From assembly GCA_902574475.1 (NCBI GenBank), contig CACGNZ010000008.1:1-49417 (forward strand): a stretch of DNA of 49,417 nt, in the 5' to 3' direction. This document shows, one piece after another, positions 34,582 to 43,224 of this stretch (position 1 is the stretch's first letter; every line of letters begins with the position of its first letter). The position numbers and the translations under genes were made by a program. The notes under the pieces are model-generated. The model had not been told where the DNA came from and did not search any database. It saw only the letters and a program-made list of their open reading frames with translations. This DNA is from an uncultured Alphaproteobacteria bacterium. Lineage in GTDB: Bacteria; Pseudomonadota; Alphaproteobacteria; HIMB59; GCA-002718135.

Positions 34582-36296
34582 GTTTTTTAGAAGTAAAAAA
34601 TTTAAACATAAGTTATCCGACACGAAAGGAAACTATTGTTGCAAGCAAAAATGTAGAATTTTCTTTAGAAAGAGGGGAAATATTAGGAATTGTCGGTGAG
34701 TCTGGATCTGGAAAATCTACAATTGCAAATGCGATAATTAACTTGATTGATCCTCCAGGTGAAATCACAGATGGATCAATAAAAATAGACAATATTGAAT
34801 TAAGAAGTAATGAAGAAATAATTCAAAATATTAGAGGAAATAAAATAGGATTTGTCTTTCAAGACCCTCAAACTTCATTAAACCCTCTATTTAAAATAAA
34901 AGATCAATTAATTGAAACTATTCAGGCTCATTTAAATTTAAGTTATCAAGATTCACTTAAAAAATCAATTCAACTACTTAAAGAGGTTGGAATAGAGAAC
35001 GCTGAAAAAAGAATTGAAGACTATCCACACCAATTTAGTGGCGGTATGCGTCAAAGAGTTGTGATTGCTTTAGCGATAAGTTGTGAACCTGACTTAATAA
35101 TTGCAGATGAACCAACAACAGCTTTAGATGTAAGTATTCAATATCAAATATTAGAACTTCTTAAAGATCTTACAAAGAAAAGAAATCTTGGTGTTATAAT
35201 TATTACCCATGATATGGGAGTCATAGCAGAGACGACTAATAAAGTTATTGTCATGAGATACGGACATATTGTTGAACAAGGTGAGACTAAAGAATTATTA
35301 ACAAATCCAAAATCAACAGAAGCAAGAAGCTTAGTAATTTCAGTGCCACCAACAAATAAGAAAATTGATAGATTTAAATTGATTAGCCCCGATGGTAAGG
35401 AAATAACATCTAGTTCCAAGGATTTGACTAAAAATATTATTAAAACATGGGGCATAAGGGAAAATAAAAATCAAAAATTATTAAAACTTGAGGAAGTGAC
35501 AAAAGTTTTTGATGATAATTCTTTAGGTAGTGGTTTTTCATTTATTTCTAATAAAAGTTCGAATGATAAAATAGTTAAAGCTGTCGACAATGTATCTTTT
35601 GAATTATTCGAAGGTGAGACACTTGGATTAGTTGGAGAGTCTGGTTCAGGTAAATCAACTATTGCAAAAATTATTACTGGATTAATTAGTCCTAATAAAG
35701 GTAATTTAATTTATAATAATGAACCTCTATATAATTCAAATAAAAAATATCAAATTCATAATAGTAGAGGTCAAATTCAAATGATTTTTCAAGATCCTTA
35801 TTCATCTCTAAATCCTCGTTTCAAAGTTAAGGATATTATTGCAGAGCCAATTAAATTTTTTCAAAAAAATATTAGCAATAATGATCTTTTACAAAATGTT
35901 TATGACCTAATAGATATTGTGGGAATGACCAGACAATCTCTAGATCGATACCCGCACGAATTCTCAGGAGGGCAAAGGCAGAGAATATCTATTGCTCGTG
36001 CCTTGGCAACAAGACCAAGATTATTAATATGTGATGAACCAACTTCTGCATTAGACGTAAGTATACAAGCTCAAATATTGAATTTATTAAAAGATATACA
36101 AGATGAACTTCATCTCACTATGCTATTTATTAGCCATGATCTTCCTGTAATTCGCCAAATGTGTAACCGAATAATTGTACTAAAAAATGGTGCAGTTTGT
36201 GAAACAAAAGATACAGAGGAATTGTTTAATAATCCTGAGCATGAATATACGAAGGAATTAATTAGACTTATGCCTAAAATTGAATCAATTATTTAA
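34578..36296 (+). CDS. Peptide ABC transporter fused double ATPase (DppD-DppF type)
   Basis: About 572 residues with two complete nucleotide-binding domains that in many bacteria are separate DppD and DppF proteins. Each has GESGSGKST; signatures are FSGGMRQRV and FSGGQRQRI, Walker B LIIADEPTTALD and LLICDEPTSALD. A linker with the oligopeptide-transport C-terminal segment joins them. The start is the ATG overlapping the permease stop; an upstream in-frame codon would extend into dppC. The gene ends one base before the convergent M24 peptidase gene. Confidence 0.93.
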   Translation: MSFLEVKNLNISYPTRKETIVASKNVEFSLERGEILGIVGESGSGKSTIANAIINLIDPPGEITDGSIKIDNIELRSNEEIIQNIRGNKIGFVFQDPQTSLNPLFKIKDQLIETIQAHLNLSYQDSLKKSIQLLKEVGIENAEKRIEDYPHQFSGGMRQRVVIALAISCEPDLIIADEPTTALDVSIQYQILELLKDLTKKRNLGVIIITHDMGVIAETTNKVIVMRYGHIVEQGETKELLTNPKSTEARSLVISVPPTNKKIDRFKLISPDGKEITSSSKDLTKNIIKTWGIRENKNQKLLKLEEVTKVFDDNSLGSGFSFISNKSSNDKIVKAVDNVSFELFEGETLGLVGESGSGKSTIAKIITGLISPNKGNLIYNNEPLYNSNKKYQIHNSRGQIQMIFQDPYSSLNPRFKVKDIIAEPIKFFQKNISNNDLLQNVYDLIDIVGMTRQSLDRYPHEFSGGQRQRISIARALATRPRLLICDEPTSALDVSIQAQILNLLKDIQDELHLTMLFISHDLPVIRQMCNRIIVLKNGAVCETKDTEELFNNPEHEYTKELIRLMPKIESII

Positions 36297-37439
36297 TTAA
36301 TTAATAATAGGTAAATTTTCAGGAGTTCTAGTACTTAAAAGTTTATAGGAATCTTTAGTTATCAATAAATTTTCTTCTTGTACTAATATTTTATTTTCGT
36401 CCATTTCAATTGATGGCTCAAGAGTTATAATCATATTTTCCTCAAGTAATGTTTTGTCATTTTTCATAATACTTGGCGGCTCAGTCAGTTGTAAGCCTAA
36501 ACCATGACCCATCCTTCCAACTGATATGTTGTTAGCTGTTAAACTATAAGATAATTTAGAATATATTTCTGAACAACTAGTTCCAGGTTTTATAATTTCT
36601 AAAGTTCTCTCAGTTGCTTCCCACAATTTATTATATGCATCTAGAACTTGTTTGTTAATTCTTCCAAAGCCAAAATTTCTATCAAAATCTGAAAAATAAC
36701 CATTTAAAGTTGCACCGGTATCAATAATTAGAATATCACCATCTTTAGTTACCCTTTCTGTTGGGTTACAGATAATCTGATTATAACCATTAAGTCCCGA
36801 AGCACACGCCATATATTGAATATAATCTGCACCACCCTCAATTAATTCTTTTTTAAATATTGATGTAATTTGTTTTTCACTCATTCCTAAATTAATTTTT
36901 TCAGGAAAATTGTCAAACACCTTACTTGTAATTGAACAAATTTCTTTAATATTACTGATCTCTATTTCAGATTTTATTTTTCTTATACTCCAAAGTATTT
37001 TACTAGCATCAACAAAATTATATTCTGATAAATTTTTTTGAATATCCTGATAATCGTTAATACTCATTCGCAAAAAAGTTTCATTTCCTAATTCAAAACC
37101 AATATTTGAATTTTTAGGAAAACTTTTGATGTTTTTTTTCAATAAAGATATTCCTTCATCTTTCGGATTTGGAGACTCCCAAGTTTCGATATCATTGACT
37201 AATGTGTTTTGCATAGCTGTAATACCAATAGATGGTATTATAGCTTTAATTGGATTTTTTTTTGAAATAATTAAATACCAGGGTCTTGTAGGACTTTCCC
37301 AAAAATTACTATCAAGTCCAGTGAAATATCTAAAATTTGACGGAGAAGTTATAATAACAGCATCAATATTTTCTTTTTCAATATGTATTTGTATTTTTTC
37401 AATTCTGGAAATAAATTCTTCTTTTGGAAAATCGTTCAT
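36297..37439 (-). CDS. M24-family metallopeptidase (Xaa-Pro aminopeptidase-like)
   Basis: A 380-residue pita-bread-fold enzyme with a creatinase-like N-terminal domain (DAVIITSPSNFRYFTGLDS) and a catalytic domain. Metal ligands are visible as DTGA (first Asp), SDFDRNFGFG (second), GRMGHGLGLQLTEPPSI (His), TLEPS (Glu) and VQEEN (Glu). Members cleave Xaa-Pro dipeptides, creatine or ectoine-like amides. Its convergence on the peptide importer operon suggests use of imported peptides; substrate is inferred. Confidence 0.88.
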   Translation of the reverse strand: MNDFPKEEFISRIEKIQIHIEKENIDAVIITSPSNFRYFTGLDSNFWESPTRPWYLIISKKNPIKAIIPSIGITAMQNTLVNDIETWESPNPKDEGISLLKKNIKSFPKNSNIGFELGNETFLRMSINDYQDIQKNLSEYNFVDASKILWSIRKIKSEIEISNIKEICSITSKVFDNFPEKINLGMSEKQITSIFKKELIEGGADYIQYMACASGLNGYNQIICNPTERVTKDGDILIIDTGATLNGYFSDFDRNFGFGRINKQVLDAYNKLWEATERTLEIIKPGTSCSEIYSKLSYSLTANNISVGRMGHGLGLQLTEPPSIMKNDKTLLEENMIITLEPSIEMDENKILVQEENLLITKDSYKLLSTRTPENLPIIN

Positions 37440-37488
37440 AAATTGATAAGTAACATAACAATAACATAAATTAACAATAAGAAATACT

Positions 37489-37905
37489 TTGATCTATTCA
37501 TCATTATTTATTTTTTGTTTGTCTTTAGGTACTTTTTTTCCTTTTGCTTCAGAGACATATTTATCAGCACTATTATTATCTAATAAGTATAATCCATTTT
37601 TATTATTATTTTTTGCTTCAGCAGGTAATATTTTAGGATCTCTAATCAGTTGGATATGTGGTTACTTTGTAAATTTTCTTATTAAGAAACCTTGGTTTCC
37701 AGTAAATAAATACTTATTACAGAAAGCTACAGATATTTTCAAAAAGTATGGAAAATGGTCATTATTATTTTCATGGGTACCTATTATTGGAGATCCAATC
37801 GCATTTGCAGCAGGTACGGTAAAATATAATATTACTTTTTTTTTAATATTTGTATCTATTGGGAAAATTGCTAGATATTTGATAATATATTTATATCTTA
37901 TCTAA
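37489..37905 (+). CDS. yqaA: YqaA/DedA-like membrane protein
   Basis: A 138-residue inner-membrane protein with the VTT/SNARE-associated arrangement of the YqaA family: PFASETYLSALLLS, GNILGSLISWICGYFV, FKKYGKWSLLFSWVPIIGDP and AAGTVKYNITFF. The frame has no ATG; the only reasonable start is TTG at 37489, since the upstream frame is closed by TAA and the chain has no other Met. DedA relatives move undecaprenyl phosphate or phospholipids across the membrane; YqaA itself is poorly characterised. It is divergent from the M24 gene over about 50 bp. Confidence 0.8.
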   Translation: MIYSSLFIFCLSLGTFFPFASETYLSALLLSNKYNPFLLLFFASAGNILGSLISWICGYFVNFLIKKPWFPVNKYLLQKATDIFKKYGKWSLLFSWVPIIGDPIAFAAGTVKYNITFFLIFVSIGKIARYLIIYLYLI

Positions 37906-37911
37906 ATAGTG

Positions 37912-38871
37912 ATGTTTGAAAATCTTATATTTGTTTTCATTATTGGTTTTTTATCTGGAGTTGGTTTTTTAGCAATTTTATTTTTTCTTCGCAAACCAAA
38001 AAGTTCTGAAATAAAAGATGATACTGATCTTACTTCCTTAAAAAATCACATGCAATCAATTCAGCAATCTTTACAAAATTTTAATTTAGCTCAAGATAGA
38101 ATTGAAAATACATTAATTAGAGGTGGTGCGCTTCAACAAGGTCCTTGGGGAGAATTTGTACTTAAAAATATTTTAGATAGTGTTGGTTTAAGAGAAGGAG
38201 AAGAGTACTCAACTCAAAAAACTTTTAGAGATGAAGATGGCAATTTACAAAAACCCGATGTAATTGTTCATATGCCAGGTAATAGACACATAATTATAGA
38301 TTCAAAAGTGTCTTTAGATTCTTGGCATGATTATTCTAATACAAATGACAATCAACAAAAGAAGATATTTTTGAAAAAATTTTTGGATTCAACAAAAACT
38401 TCGATTAGAAGTTTGAGTAAAGATAATTATTCAAAAATATATGGAATCAATACAATTGATAATGTTTTAATGTTTGTTCCAATAGAACCAGCGCTACTTA
38501 CTTTATATAATGAGGCAAATAAACTTATAGAAGATTCATGGAACAATAAAATAATTATTGTTGGGCCATCAACTTTACCCTTTTTACTTAAAGCTGTAGA
38601 AAATATGTGGCGTGTTGATAAACAATCTAAAACAATAAAAGATATAGCATCAGCTGCATCAGATATTTATGATAAAACAGTCAGTGTATATGAGTCATTT
38701 GTAAAAGCTAATCAGTCAATAGATTTAGCTAAATCAAAAATGGATGAAGCTAAACAAAGATTGCAAGATGGTTCAGGAAGTTTGACTAAAAAAGTAGAAA
38801 AGATGAAAAAATTAGGAAGATTAAGCACTAAAAAACAGTTGCCAGATATAAATGACGATGTAATAAACTAA
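37912..38871 (+). CDS. rmuC: RmuC-family DNA recombination protein
   Basis: A 319-residue protein with an N-terminal transmembrane helix (FIFVFIIGFLSG-like, residues 3-24), a short coiled coil, and the RmuC nuclease-like core: GALQQGPWGEFVLKNIL, GNLQKPDVIVHMPGNRHIIIDSKVSL, MFVPIEPAL and IIVGPSTLPFLLKAVENMWR. RmuC limits DNA inversions at short repeats and is predicted to be a membrane-tethered nuclease. The family is often 400 or more residues; the coiled coil is shorter here. Start at ATG 37912; the GTG just before is less likely. The yajQ gene follows after four bases. Confidence 0.9.
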   Translation: MFENLIFVFIIGFLSGVGFLAILFFLRKPKSSEIKDDTDLTSLKNHMQSIQQSLQNFNLAQDRIENTLIRGGALQQGPWGEFVLKNILDSVGLREGEEYSTQKTFRDEDGNLQKPDVIVHMPGNRHIIIDSKVSLDSWHDYSNTNDNQQKKIFLKKFLDSTKTSIRSLSKDNYSKIYGINTIDNVLMFVPIEPALLTLYNEANKLIEDSWNNKIIIVGPSTLPFLLKAVENMWRVDKQSKTIKDIASAASDIYDKTVSVYESFVKANQSIDLAKSKMDEAKQRLQDGSGSLTKKVEKMKKLGRLSTKKQLPDINDDVIN

Positions 38872-38875
38872 ATAA

Positions 38876-39361
38876 ATGCCTAGTTTTGATATTGTAAACA
38901 GATTAGATCATCAAGAAATTGATAACGCATTAGGAAATGCTACAAGAGAAATTACTACTAGGTACGATTTTAAAGGATCAGATACTTCAATTGAAAAAAA
39001 AGAAAATACTATAGTTGTTACTACTGATGATGAAATGAAAGCTGGTCAAGTAAATGACATGCTGGTTACTCATTTTGTTAGACGAAAAGTTGATCCTTTA
39101 TGTTTAAAAAAAAATGATATGGAAAAAGCTGGGGGGAATAAAATTCGTCAGACGTATGAATTATTAGAAGGAATTGAGCAATCACTGTGTAAAAAAATTA
39201 CTTCTGATATCAAAAGTTCTAAATTAAAAGTTCAAGTAAAGATCAATGGGAATGAACTTCGTGTTGAAGGAAAGAAAAAAGATGATTTACAAAGTGTAAT
39301 GAAGCTTATTGAGGATGCTAAGATAGGTATACCAGTCCAATTTGTAAATTTTAGAGATTAA
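38876..39361 (+). CDS. yajQ: YajQ-family nucleotide-binding protein
   Basis: A 161-residue DUF520 protein, full length, with MPSFDIVNRLDHQEIDNAL, TTRYDFKGSD and the closing IGIPVQFVNFRD. The fold has two ferredoxin-like domains that bind nucleotides, reported for some homologues to bind cyclic di-GMP. It is four bases after rmuC and three before the LysE-type gene. Confidence 0.95.
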   Translation: MPSFDIVNRLDHQEIDNALGNATREITTRYDFKGSDTSIEKKENTIVVTTDDEMKAGQVNDMLVTHFVRRKVDPLCLKKNDMEKAGGNKIRQTYELLEGIEQSLCKKITSDIKSSKLKVQVKINGNELRVEGKKKDDLQSVMKLIEDAKIGIPVQFVNFRD

Positions 39362-39363
39362 AA

Positions 39364-39972
39364 ATGATTACATGGGAATTAATAGCTGCTTTAGCAGTGT
39401 ATAATTTTATTATGTACGTAACTCCAGGTCCAAATAATAGTATTTTAACTGCATCAGGTATAAAATTTGGATTTATAAGATCTATACCTAATATTTTTGG
39501 CATTCCTTCTGGTCATGGTTTGCAATTAGCACTTGTATGTCTCGGTCTTGGATCTTTGTTTATTACCTATCCTATACTCTATGATATTTTAAGATATGTT
39601 GGCGCAGGCTACATTCTTTATTTAGCATATAAAATGTTTGGGTCTTTAAATATTTCAAAGACTGAAGATAGATCAAGACCATTAAAATATCATGAAGCAA
39701 TTTTGTTTCAATTTGTAAATCCAAAAGCTTGGGTAATCTGTTCAACTGCAGTAACATTATATTATCCAAAAGATGAAAATATAATAATTGGAACACTATT
39801 TATGGTCATTATGTCTACAGTAGTAAATATTCCTTCTATTAGTATATGGGCATATGGAGGAAGTGTTATCAGACAATATCTTAATAATGAAAAATTAAAA
39901 ATAATTGTTGAATGGTTTTTAGCAATCCTTTTAATTATAACCGCAGGCTCAGTTTTATTTTACAACGCTTAA
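39364..39972 (+). CDS. LysE/RhtB-family amino-acid exporter
   Basis: A 202-residue inner-membrane protein with six helices. The N-terminal NFIMYVTPGPNNSILTASGIKFGF is the RhtB/LysE signature, and FQFVNPKAWVICSTAVTLY the mid-protein motif. The substrate is unknown; members export threonine, homoserine, lysine and other metabolites. It overlaps the convergent GST gene by four bases. Confidence 0.92.
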   Translation: MITWELIAALAVYNFIMYVTPGPNNSILTASGIKFGFIRSIPNIFGIPSGHGLQLALVCLGLGSLFITYPILYDILRYVGAGYILYLAYKMFGSLNISKTEDRSRPLKYHEAILFQFVNPKAWVICSTAVTLYYPKDENIIIGTLFMVIMSTVVNIPSISIWAYGGSVIRQYLNNEKLKIIVEWFLAILLIITAGSVLFYNA

Positions 39973-40592
39973 GGCTTAGGAATTTCATAAAATTCACCTA
40001 GAGAATTATATCCTTTAATAACAGCAGGTCTTATTGATATTTGTTTATACCATCTCAACACATTTGGATAATCATGCAAATTTATTTGATGTCTTTCATA
40101 ACGAGCGGTCCAAGGCCAAATTGAAATATCAGCTATTGAATAGGTATCCGAAAAATATTCTTGTTTAGAAAGTCTTTTGTCTAAAATTGAATATATATGC
40201 TGTGCATAGCCTTTTGTTTTATCCTCTGCAAATTTGCTTTTACCAGGATGATAAAATAAATATTGATGAGCCTGGCCTAGCATTGGCCCAACGTAAGCCA
40301 TTTGAAAAAAAACCCATTGTATTATTTCCCAATATTTATCTTTATTTAGAAATTTATCATATTTTTTTGCCAGATAAAGAAGGATAGCCCCGGATTCGAA
40401 TACTGTTTGGTTGTTATCATTATCTACAATTACAGGAATTTTATTTGCGGGAGATATTTTTGAAAACTGTTTACTAAACTGCTCTTTTTTATCTAAATTT
40501 ATTAAAATAGGATTAAAATCCACACCTAATTCTTCAAGCATAATGCTAATTTTTCGACCATTAGGGGTAGGTGATGAATACAAATCAATCAT
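39969..40592 (-). CDS. yfcG: Glutathione S-transferase-like disulfide reductase (YfcG type)
   Basis: The 207-residue protein has an N-terminal thioredoxin-like domain (DLYSSPTPNGRKISIMLEEL, SPANKIPVIVD, FESGAILLYLAKKYD) and an all-helical C-terminal domain. TPNG and the surrounding pattern resemble E. coli YfcG/YghU nu-class proteins, which reduce disulfides with glutathione rather than conjugate it. Single gene, divergent from the DUF2805 gene. Confidence 0.87.
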   Translation of the reverse strand: MIDLYSSPTPNGRKISIMLEELGVDFNPILINLDKKEQFSKQFSKISPANKIPVIVDNDNNQTVFESGAILLYLAKKYDKFLNKDKYWEIIQWVFFQMAYVGPMLGQAHQYLFYHPGKSKFAEDKTKGYAQHIYSILDKRLSKQEYFSDTYSIADISIWPWTARYERHQINLHDYPNVLRWYKQISIRPAVIKGYNSLGEFYEIPKP

Positions 40593-40632
40593 TTTTTTTA
40601 GAATTTAATTAATTAAGAACTATATTCATAAT

Positions 40633-40866
40633 ATGCAGGAGAATATAGATAATATTATTAAATTAGCCTGGTGCGATAAAACCTCTTTTGAAAAAATAAA
40701 AAGAATTCACGGTGTAACCGAATCAGAGGTTATAAAAATAATGAGAACAAATCTGAAACCTAGATCATTTAAGTTATGGAGAACTAGAGTAACAGGGAGA
40801 ACTAGAAAGCATGAAAAGAAAAGAAATCTATCGGAAAAATCATTTAAATATGAGAGTTATCTCTAA
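40633..40866 (+). CDS. DUF2805 / TIGR03643-family small protein
   Basis: A 77-residue protein with IIKLAWCDKTSFEKIKRIHG, VIKIMRTNLKPRSFKLWRTR and VTGRTRKHEKKR, matching the TIGR03643 family found in marine bacteria and others. Its helices look like a helix-turn-helix (CDKTSF through ESEVIKIMR) with a basic tail, suggesting nucleic-acid binding, but no function is established. Its last 17 bases overlap the TPR gene start. Confidence 0.85.
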   Translation: MQENIDNIIKLAWCDKTSFEKIKRIHGVTESEVIKIMRTNLKPRSFKLWRTRVTGRTRKHEKKRNLSEKSFKYESYL

Positions 40867-41404
40867 AATATTAATTGTCAGTATAAGTCTTTTATTTGCT
40901 AGTAAGATAGCATTAGCAGATCAAAATGATCCACGGCTAAATAATTTGTTTAAAAAATTAAATGAGACTGAAAATCAGGATGAGATAAGAGATTTGATAT
41001 CTGACATTTGGAATATATGGTATGAAGTTGATGATCCAAAAGTAATTGAATATTTTGAGAAAGGTATTCAAGCCATGAATTTGAGAAATTATCCACTAGC
41101 AATAAGATTTTTTAATAATTTAATTGAAGAAGATCCTAATTTTGCAGAGGGTTGGAATAAGAGAGCAACAGTTCATTTTATGATGGGTAATTTTGATCAA
41201 TCAATGCAAGACATAATTAAAACTCTTGAATTAGAACCAAGACATTTTGGTGCTCTAGATGGAATGGGTCTAATTTTTATTCATCAAGGCCAGTTTCAAC
41301 AGGCAATTGATGTATATGATAAGATGCTAGAGATTTTTCCTTTTAGTGTTAAAACTATGGATAAGAAAGAAAGAATAAAATCGTTTATTTCTCAATCTAC
41401 GTAA
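40850..41404 (+). CDS. Exported TPR protein
   Basis: About 184 residues with a Sec signal peptide (RVISKILIVSISLLFASKIALA) and three tetratricopeptide repeats from about residue 60 to 165 (KGIQAMNLRNYPLAIRFFNN, WNKRATVHFMMGNFDQSMQD, LDGMGLIFIHQGQFQQAIDV). I start at the ATG of MRVISKI; an upstream ATG at 40811 would add 13 charged residues and lies within the previous gene. It probably acts as a periplasmic scaffold; the partner is unknown. Confidence 0.85.
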   Translation: MRVISKILIVSISLLFASKIALADQNDPRLNNLFKKLNETENQDEIRDLISDIWNIWYEVDDPKVIEYFEKGIQAMNLRNYPLAIRFFNNLIEEDPNFAEGWNKRATVHFMMGNFDQSMQDIIKTLELEPRHFGALDGMGLIFIHQGQFQQAIDVYDKMLEIFPFSVKTMDKKERIKSFISQST

Positions 41405-42344
41405 TATCAAAAAATACTAATAATAAAGATAGTGTAAAAAAACTAACAAACGTACTTAATACTACATTTGAAGATACAACAGCTTTTAGTGAATTATATC
41501 TATATGCAAAATAATATGATTGTGAGCCACTTGGTAAAGCTGCAGCCATAGTAACAATAATTACTAAGAGACTATCAAGCTCTAATATAAAATGTGCTAA
41601 ACAAAATGCAATTATAGGGTGAATAAAATTTTTTAAGATAGTTAATAGAATTGCACCATAAATATTTTCTCTAATTTTAAAATTTCCTAATGCAAGACCT
41701 AAAGAAATAAGAACCATTGGAAGAGCAAGGTTTACAAAAATATCTAAAGGCTGCTTCATAATAGATGGAACAATAAGATTAGAGTAATTAAGAATGATTC
41801 CAATTATCATTCCAAAAAGTACAATATTTTTAATTATACCTAATAATATTTGATAAAAAATTTCGACAATGCTTTTTTTTCTATTTCTATAAACTTCTAT
41901 TATAATAACAGTATAGCTAAAATGAACAATACCATGAAAAAAAACTAATATCATATAAGGAATTGTATTTATTGGACCCAAAACCGCATACATAAGAGGT
42001 ATTCCCATTGCCACCGTATTACCAAAACAAGCAGCTAATCCAAAAAGTGCAGAGTCATCTGTTTTAAAATTTAAAAATTGTTTGCCAATTAAAAATCCAG
42101 TCATGGATATAAAAATTCCTGAAGCAAAAAATGAGATGATCAGGCCAATAGAATTAATTTGAGGAAATGAGACTTGCCAAAAATATATTATTAAAGCTAA
42201 GGGTAAAAGAATGTTGAAACCTGTAAAATCAAAATAATCAATATATTTTTTTGGAAGTATTTGTAATTTATTTACAAAAAATCCAAAAAGAATATATCCA
42301 AACACACTGCTAACTATATTTAACAAGTCAATCATTGAAATCAA
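41397..42344 (-). CDS. Auxin efflux carrier (AEC)-family transporter
   Basis: A 315-residue inner-membrane protein with ten predicted helices in two five-helix halves. Signatures are GYILFGFFVNKLQILP, PLALIIYFW, ACFGNTVAMGIPLMYAVLG and ALPMVLISLGLALGNF. Bacterial members carry malonate, malate or other small acids; substrate is not readable here. It overlaps the AsmA-like gene by 17 bases and the convergent TPR gene by eight. Confidence 0.9.
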   Translation of the reverse strand: MISMIDLLNIVSSVFGYILFGFFVNKLQILPKKYIDYFDFTGFNILLPLALIIYFWQVSFPQINSIGLIISFFASGIFISMTGFLIGKQFLNFKTDDSALFGLAACFGNTVAMGIPLMYAVLGPINTIPYMILVFFHGIVHFSYTVIIIEVYRNRKKSIVEIFYQILLGIIKNIVLFGMIIGIILNYSNLIVPSIMKQPLDIFVNLALPMVLISLGLALGNFKIRENIYGAILLTILKNFIHPIIAFCLAHFILELDSLLVIIVTMAAALPSGSQSYYFAYRYNSLKAVVSSNVVLSTFVSFFTLSLLLVFFDIT

Positions 42345-43206
42345 AAAAGTTATTTAAAAATTGAATGACGCTTTCTTCAATTATATTATTTTCATTTGAG
42401 TTTGAATTTTGAAAAAATTTTGAATTTTCATCAAAACTTATATTAGGATTATTTAAGTTTCCTTTTATCAAAGTAGTTAAATATATTTCATTATTTTGAG
42501 ATAAGTTTAAAATAATATCTATAAAATTATTACTGTAATTGTATTCTCCTTTTATAAGAATTCTGTTGTTTTTATTACTAATTTCTATTTTGCTAGTTTC
42601 TAAAATATTTTTATTTTTATTTATTGCGCCTTTAAAATTAGAACTTTCATTACCAAAAGCATTTATTAATTCAGAAAATGCAAATTTTTGATTTTTTTGA
42701 TTTTCTAATTTTTCAAAGAATATTTTTAAAAATGAAATAAGAAATTTTTCTTCATTAGTTGTTTTTAAAGTTATTTTTCCATTAATTTTATAAATTGAGT
42801 CAAATAAATTTTCTAAATTATCAGTATATTTAAGATAATTTTCAATATAATTTACTTTTCCATTAATATTTACCTCACTAAAATTAATATTATTAATATT
42901 CAAATTATCAATTAGAATATTTAAATTTCCTGAAACTTGAAATATGGGCTGAGAAATATCAATTCTAATATTATCAAAGTATAAATTATTTTTGTAATCT
43001 TTAATTTCTAAGTTTGTGTTAAGCTTTACAATTGGAAAAATATTGATTTTAGTTTTATTTTTTTCATTAATTTTAATTTCAAATTTCTTTTCGATGTTAC
43101 TAATTATTATTTCTTTTTCAAAATTATTTAGAAAAATATAAATAAAGATAGATAAAATTATTAAAATAATTACTACTATAGAAAAAAATAATCTAATTTT
43201 TTTCAT
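42328..43206 (-). CDS. AsmA-like envelope protein
   Basis: A 292-residue, Asn/Ile/Lys-rich protein with an N-terminal signal anchor (RLFFSIVVIILIILSIFIYI) and a largely beta-strand periplasmic region. The terminal KGNLNNPNISFDENSKFF is the hallmark of AsmA proteins, which bridge inner and outer membranes and are implicated in phospholipid transport. It is short for the family, so it may be a minimal member. Similarity is by motif only. Confidence 0.62.
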   Translation of the reverse strand: MKKIRLFFSIVVIILIILSIFIYIFLNNFEKEIIISNIEKKFEIKINEKNKTKINIFPIVKLNTNLEIKDYKNNLYFDNIRIDISQPIFQVSGNLNILIDNLNINNINFSEVNINGKVNYIENYLKYTDNLENLFDSIYKINGKITLKTTNEEKFLISFLKIFFEKLENQKNQKFAFSELINAFGNESSNFKGAINKNKNILETSKIEISNKNNRILIKGEYNYSNNFIDIILNLSQNNEIYLTTLIKGNLNNPNISFDENSKFFQNSNSNENNIIEESVIQFLNNFFDFND

Positions 43207-43224
43207 ATATTAGATTGTAAAAAA